Source of the DNA: Acidimicrobiales bacterium
GTDB taxonomy: Bacteria > Actinomycetota > Acidimicrobiia > Acidimicrobiales > JAKAVM01
Reading direction: 5' to 3'
NCBI GenBank assembly: GCA_027452005.1
Contig: DAIDHF010000001.1
Span: 85,410 to 149,348 of the forward strand
DNA length: 63,939 nucleotides
Under the pieces are notes generated by a model. The model worked only from the letters and a program-made list of their open reading frames with translations, had not been told where the DNA came from and did not search any database. The translations under genes and the position numbers were made by a program. Numbering within the stretch: the stretch's first letter is position 1; each line of letters begins with the position of its first letter. Shown here in pieces: positions 61,045 through 63,939 of the stretch.

Positions 61045-62925
61045 ATGCTGATAAGTAGATCCGGCCACCAAGGTCCCAGTATAGATTTCTCACTAGTTCC
61101 CGATGCCCCGGGTTCCTATCAATTCCTAAGTGCGACTGGGCGAGTTTTGTACGTGGGTAAGGCCAGGTCACTCAGGTCAAGACTAAGAAGTTATTTTCCC
61201 CCTGATAAGCACTCTCCCAAAACGCTACAGCTAATCAACGAAGCCCACTCCCTAGACTGGGTCCAGGTTTCAACAAACGCTGAAGCCGTACTGGTTGAAT
61301 ACAGCCTGATCAAACACAATCGTCCCAAGTATAATGTTGCCCTTCGAGACGATAAGTCTTATCCCTATCTGGCGATATCGAAAAAGGATGACTGGCCCAG
61401 GCCAGTAGTAACCCGATCAAGCCACCGACGTGACACGCAATACTTTGGGCCCTACACAAATGTCGGGGCCGTTCGTGAGACTTTGGACGTACTGATCAAG
61501 GCCTTTCCGCTTAGAACTTGTAGCGACACGAAGTTAGATCGACACAACAAGCTCGGAAAGCCGTGTCTGCTCTATCACATAGACAGGTGCTCTGGCCCGT
61601 GCATCGGTGCTATAACCCAAGACGAGTACGCCAAGCTTGTAAAAAAGGTTACCGAGTTTTTACAGGGAAAAGATACAGACCTTATCTGGGAATTAGAGTC
61701 ACAAATGCTTCAGGCTTCAGAAAACCTGAACTTTGAAAAGGCTGCACGACTACGTGATGCTCTTGCTTCAGCAAGAGAAGTGGTTGCCAGGCAACACGTC
61801 ACAACGAAGACTAAGGTAGATTTTGATGTTCTTGGACTGTGGAGGAATGAAATTGAGGCTCAAATAGAAGTCCTACATGTTAGAAGAGGTTCTATTGTTG
61901 GAACCTGGGGATTTCTATTAGAAGCTAACCCGCAGACACCGTCCGGTGATCTCATGGCAACCGCCCTCGGGGTATTATTTGAGCAGAGCGTTTCCACGGC
62001 ACCTGAACAGATCATTCTCGGTGAGCTCCCCAGTGAGATTGAGATGTATGAGGAGCTATTTTCTTCTCGGACAAACAGGTCCGTGAGTATTACGGTTCCC
62101 AAGCTAGAGTATAAGAGGAAACTTCTCGAGCTAGCGACAATTAACGCCAAGGCCAATCTAGATCGTAACTTTCTTAGGTTTACACGAAATCATAATTCGA
62201 GGACTATTGCGCTCAACCATTTACGCGAAGAGCTTGGGATGCTTAGAGCCCCTCTGCGTATTGAGTGCTATGACATGAGTCACATTCAGGGGCGAGATTA
62301 CGTAGGGTCAATGGTTGTTATGGAAGATGGAATCCTAAAGAAAGCACACTACCGGCACTTTAGGGTGAAGACGATTTCTGGAAATGACGATTACGGGGCC
62401 ATGAGAGAGGTACTAACAAGGCGGGTTTCAAGATTGAGTGAGCCCGCCAATGGCCAAGATGGCTCTTTCGGGAATATGCCGGACCTATTGGTCGTTGATG
62501 GTGGGAAGGGACAACTAAAAGTTGCACAAGAAGTTATTGAAGAGTCTGGGCTCTCGGGTAAATTTTATCTTTGTTCGCTGGCAAAGAGAAATGAAGAGGT
62601 ATATATACCAGGTAGATCAGCCCCGGTAATTTTGGACAGATCCTCCGGGGCGCTACATCTCCTCCAGAATGTCCGCGACGAGGCCCATCGATTCGCCATA
62701 ACCTACCATCGTAAACTTAGGGATACCCGAATGGTGAGCGGCGTCTTGGATAATCTGCCCGGTTTGGGGGAGAAAAGAAGAAGGCGTCTCCTAGATGAGT
62801 ATGGTTCCATTAGAGAACTCCAGGAACTATCACGGGAGGTTCTTCTCGCAATTAGCTGGCTACCAGATTCCGTGGGCCAGGCCGTCTTTGACCGGCTACA
62901 TCCCGATAGCTCTAAGTCAGGTTAG
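61045..62925 (+). CDS. uvrC: Excinuclease ABC subunit C
   Basis: UvrC makes both incisions beside a lesion. The GIY-YIG nuclease domain is at the start (PGSYQFLSATGRVLYVGKARSLRSRL). A cysteine cluster CLLYHIDRCSGPCIG follows, then a UVR motif (LNFEKAARLRDAL), the RNase H-like nuclease (IECYDMSHIQGRDYVGSMVV, LLVVDGGKGQL) and a C-terminal helix-hairpin-helix region (GLGEKRRRRLLDEYGSI). The frame is open from 60847, but homology starts just after the ATG at 61045, giving a normal 626 residues and removing the overlap with nadA. Confidence 0.95.
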   Translation: MLISRSGHQGPSIDFSLVPDAPGSYQFLSATGRVLYVGKARSLRSRLRSYFPPDKHSPKTLQLINEAHSLDWVQVSTNAEAVLVEYSLIKHNRPKYNVALRDDKSYPYLAISKKDDWPRPVVTRSSHRRDTQYFGPYTNVGAVRETLDVLIKAFPLRTCSDTKLDRHNKLGKPCLLYHIDRCSGPCIGAITQDEYAKLVKKVTEFLQGKDTDLIWELESQMLQASENLNFEKAARLRDALASAREVVARQHVTTKTKVDFDVLGLWRNEIEAQIEVLHVRRGSIVGTWGFLLEANPQTPSGDLMATALGVLFEQSVSTAPEQIILGELPSEIEMYEELFSSRTNRSVSITVPKLEYKRKLLELATINAKANLDRNFLRFTRNHNSRTIALNHLREELGMLRAPLRIECYDMSHIQGRDYVGSMVVMEDGILKKAHYRHFRVKTISGNDDYGAMREVLTRRVSRLSEPANGQDGSFGNMPDLLVVDGGKGQLKVAQEVIEESGLSGKFYLCSLAKRNEEVYIPGRSAPVILDRSSGALHLLQNVRDEAHRFAITYHRKLRDTRMVSGVLDNLPGLGEKRRRRLLDEYGSIRELQELSREVLLAISWLPDSVGQAVFDRLHPDSSKSG

Positions 62926-62928
62926 TCC

Positions 62929-63864
62929 GTGGCATTAATGTTTGCCTTTGCTGGGTCGTTCTTCAACGCTGTTACCACGGTTCTACAAAGAGAAGCAGCT
63001 CAGTCGAGCCCTTCGGGTTTGGCTCTAAAGCCATCACTGATGTGGGACCTGGTCAGACGGCCAGTTTGGGTTGGAGGGTTCGCGACTTTGATTGGGGGCT
63101 TTGTCTGCCAGGCCCTTGCTCTCAACTTTGGACCAATTGCTAGTGTCCAACCGGTTTTAGCTTTTGAAATGGTTTTCTTGTTGGTCGTGATTTCGGTCAT
63201 ATATCACGTATCTTTTTCCTGGGTTGAATGGGTCTCGGCACTTGTAATCGCTCTATGTCTGGGATATTTTCTGTGGGCTGACAGCCCACAGGTAGGTGCA
63301 ATTTCTCCCAGTGGGGCCGATGTTGTGGTTGCACTGCTTGCCGGACTCGGTTGTATTGCTTTGACGGTCCTAGGTGCCCAGGTACTGCGCCTCAAACCAG
63401 CTGGGAGGGCCGGATTACTCGCCGGGGCCGGAGCAATCTCCTTTGCGTACGCGGCTTTTTCCATCAAAACTGTCACGCTTGTTTTACGGAGTAACCCTGG
63501 GCACGTTCTATCTAGCTGGTCTTTATACGCTCTAGTATTTTTCGGATTGCTCGGTCTGTTTCTTGCTCAAAATGCCTTCTACGTGGGTCCAATTGGCGCA
63601 ACCCAGTCCGCACTGACCATCGTTGACCCTCTGGCCAGCATTTTACTCGGAGTATTCGTCCTCCATGAGAGCCTGGGTAAGTTTGATGTAAAAGTTATAT
63701 TCGGTCTGGTATGTCTAGGAGGTGTAGCATACGCAGTAGTGGTACTAAACCGGTCTAACAATCTTGCCCAGTATCGCTCCATCAAGTTACCCCGAGGGGA
63801 CTGGCGGCTTCAGCCGTCAGGGGAATCGGGGTTCGGGGCGACGCCCCGGGGGCGTCACACCTGA
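62929..63864 (+). CDS. DMT-superfamily (EamA/NIPA-like) membrane protein with repeat-derived C-terminus
   Basis: The 311-residue protein has about nine to ten hydrophobic helices with two similar halves (FGPIASVQPVLAFEMVFLLVV and VGPIGATQSALTIVDPLASILLGVFVL), typical of drug/metabolite-type carriers. It begins with GTG, 3 bp after uvrC. From about residue 283 the coding sequence runs through the second copy of the 73-nt repeat, so the last 29 residues (starting near SIKLPRGDWRL) are repeat-encoded and unlike a native tail. The original gene end was probably close to LNRSNNLAQYR. Substrate is unknown. Confidence 0.8.
   Translation: MALMFAFAGSFFNAVTTVLQREAAQSSPSGLALKPSLMWDLVRRPVWVGGFATLIGGFVCQALALNFGPIASVQPVLAFEMVFLLVVISVIYHVSFSWVEWVSALVIALCLGYFLWADSPQVGAISPSGADVVVALLAGLGCIALTVLGAQVLRLKPAGRAGLLAGAGAISFAYAAFSIKTVTLVLRSNPGHVLSSWSLYALVFFGLLGLFLAQNAFYVGPIGATQSALTIVDPLASILLGVFVLHESLGKFDVKVIFGLVCLGGVAYAVVVLNRSNNLAQYRSIKLPRGDWRLQPSGESGFGATPRGRHT
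63776..63848. repeat. 73-nt structured repeat, copy 2
   Basis: It aligns without gaps to 29061-29133 (63 of 73 identical). The outer stem (63789-63795 with 63826-63832) and inner hairpin (63801-63820) are kept; one difference, C instead of G at 63805, improves the inner stem. The second hairpin has a changed loop (GAC for TTA) and the same CGGGGC/GCCCCG stem, and can also pair differently with GGGGCGTC just downstream. It overlaps the 3' end of the DMT-type gene. After 63864 only 75 bp remain, with nothing recognised. Confidence 0.85.
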
Positions 63865-63939
63865 GGTGTACAGTGGATGGCAACGGGATTGGACGGGTCC
63901 TTCAAGCGCCTGTAGGGGAATGGCTGAGAAGAGCTCTCT

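Overview
The window is a chromosomal stretch of an actinobacterium, most likely from the class Acidimicrobiia. The clues are a mycothiol synthase (MshD), an AftD-type arabinofuranosyltransferase, an ANTAR response regulator of the PdtaR type, a Pol I with Tyr in the O-helix, very frequent GTG/TTG starts, and a base composition clearly lower in G+C than most actinobacteria. The species cannot be named from sequence alone. No phage, plasmid, CRISPR array, rRNA or intact insertion sequence is visible.

Layout. 1-4114: 5'-truncated VIT-family metal transporter, exported GH39-like hydrolase, mshD and nth. 4115-4847: 733 bp without a gene, rich in inverted repeats. 4848-13806: a small coiled-coil gene, then the his block hisD-C-B-H-A-F, a GroES-like paralogue, hisI, trpE and a ygfZ-like gene. 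13753-15971: a two-component system on the minus strand. 16049-19744: trpC-trpF and trpB-trpA. 19840-24497: fatty-acid synthesis genes fabD-fabH-fabG-acpP-fabF on the minus strand, behind a candidate promoter and a perfect 14-bp palindromic operator. 24762-24845: tRNA-Leu(CAA). 24939-28633: two large membrane proteins of surface-polymer type. 28709-34164: small coiled-coil gene, pdtaR, polA, rpsA. 34178-42911: a minus-strand surface-polysaccharide cluster (GT4, flippase-like, three GT-C-like proteins, UDP-galactopyranose-mutase-like flavoprotein). 43029-48646: a five-gene peptide/nickel-type ABC importer. 48643-53217: small membrane protein and AftD-like transferase. 53039-54097: a methyltransferase head-to-head with aftD. 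54090-63864: coaE, uvrB, uvrA, nadA (minus), uvrC and a DMT-type membrane protein.

Function. The window covers histidine synthesis except hisG and hisE, and tryptophan synthesis except trpG and trpD. It also carries a FASII core, nucleotide excision repair (uvrA, uvrB, uvrC, with polA for gap filling), base excision repair (nth), NAD and CoA steps, and envelope glycan assembly that may include an arabinan-like polymer.

Main items for a second look: a 73-nt structured repeat present twice (29061-29133 and 63776-63848, 63/73 identical), whose second copy supplies the last 29 codons of a transporter gene; a FabD with a C-terminal biotinyl/lipoyl-like extension lacking the modifiable lysine; the structured 733-bp non-coding region; a possible TetR-type operator at the fab promoter; a histidine kinase with four cysteines in its external domain; and the head-to-head overlap of aftD with a methyltransferase gene.
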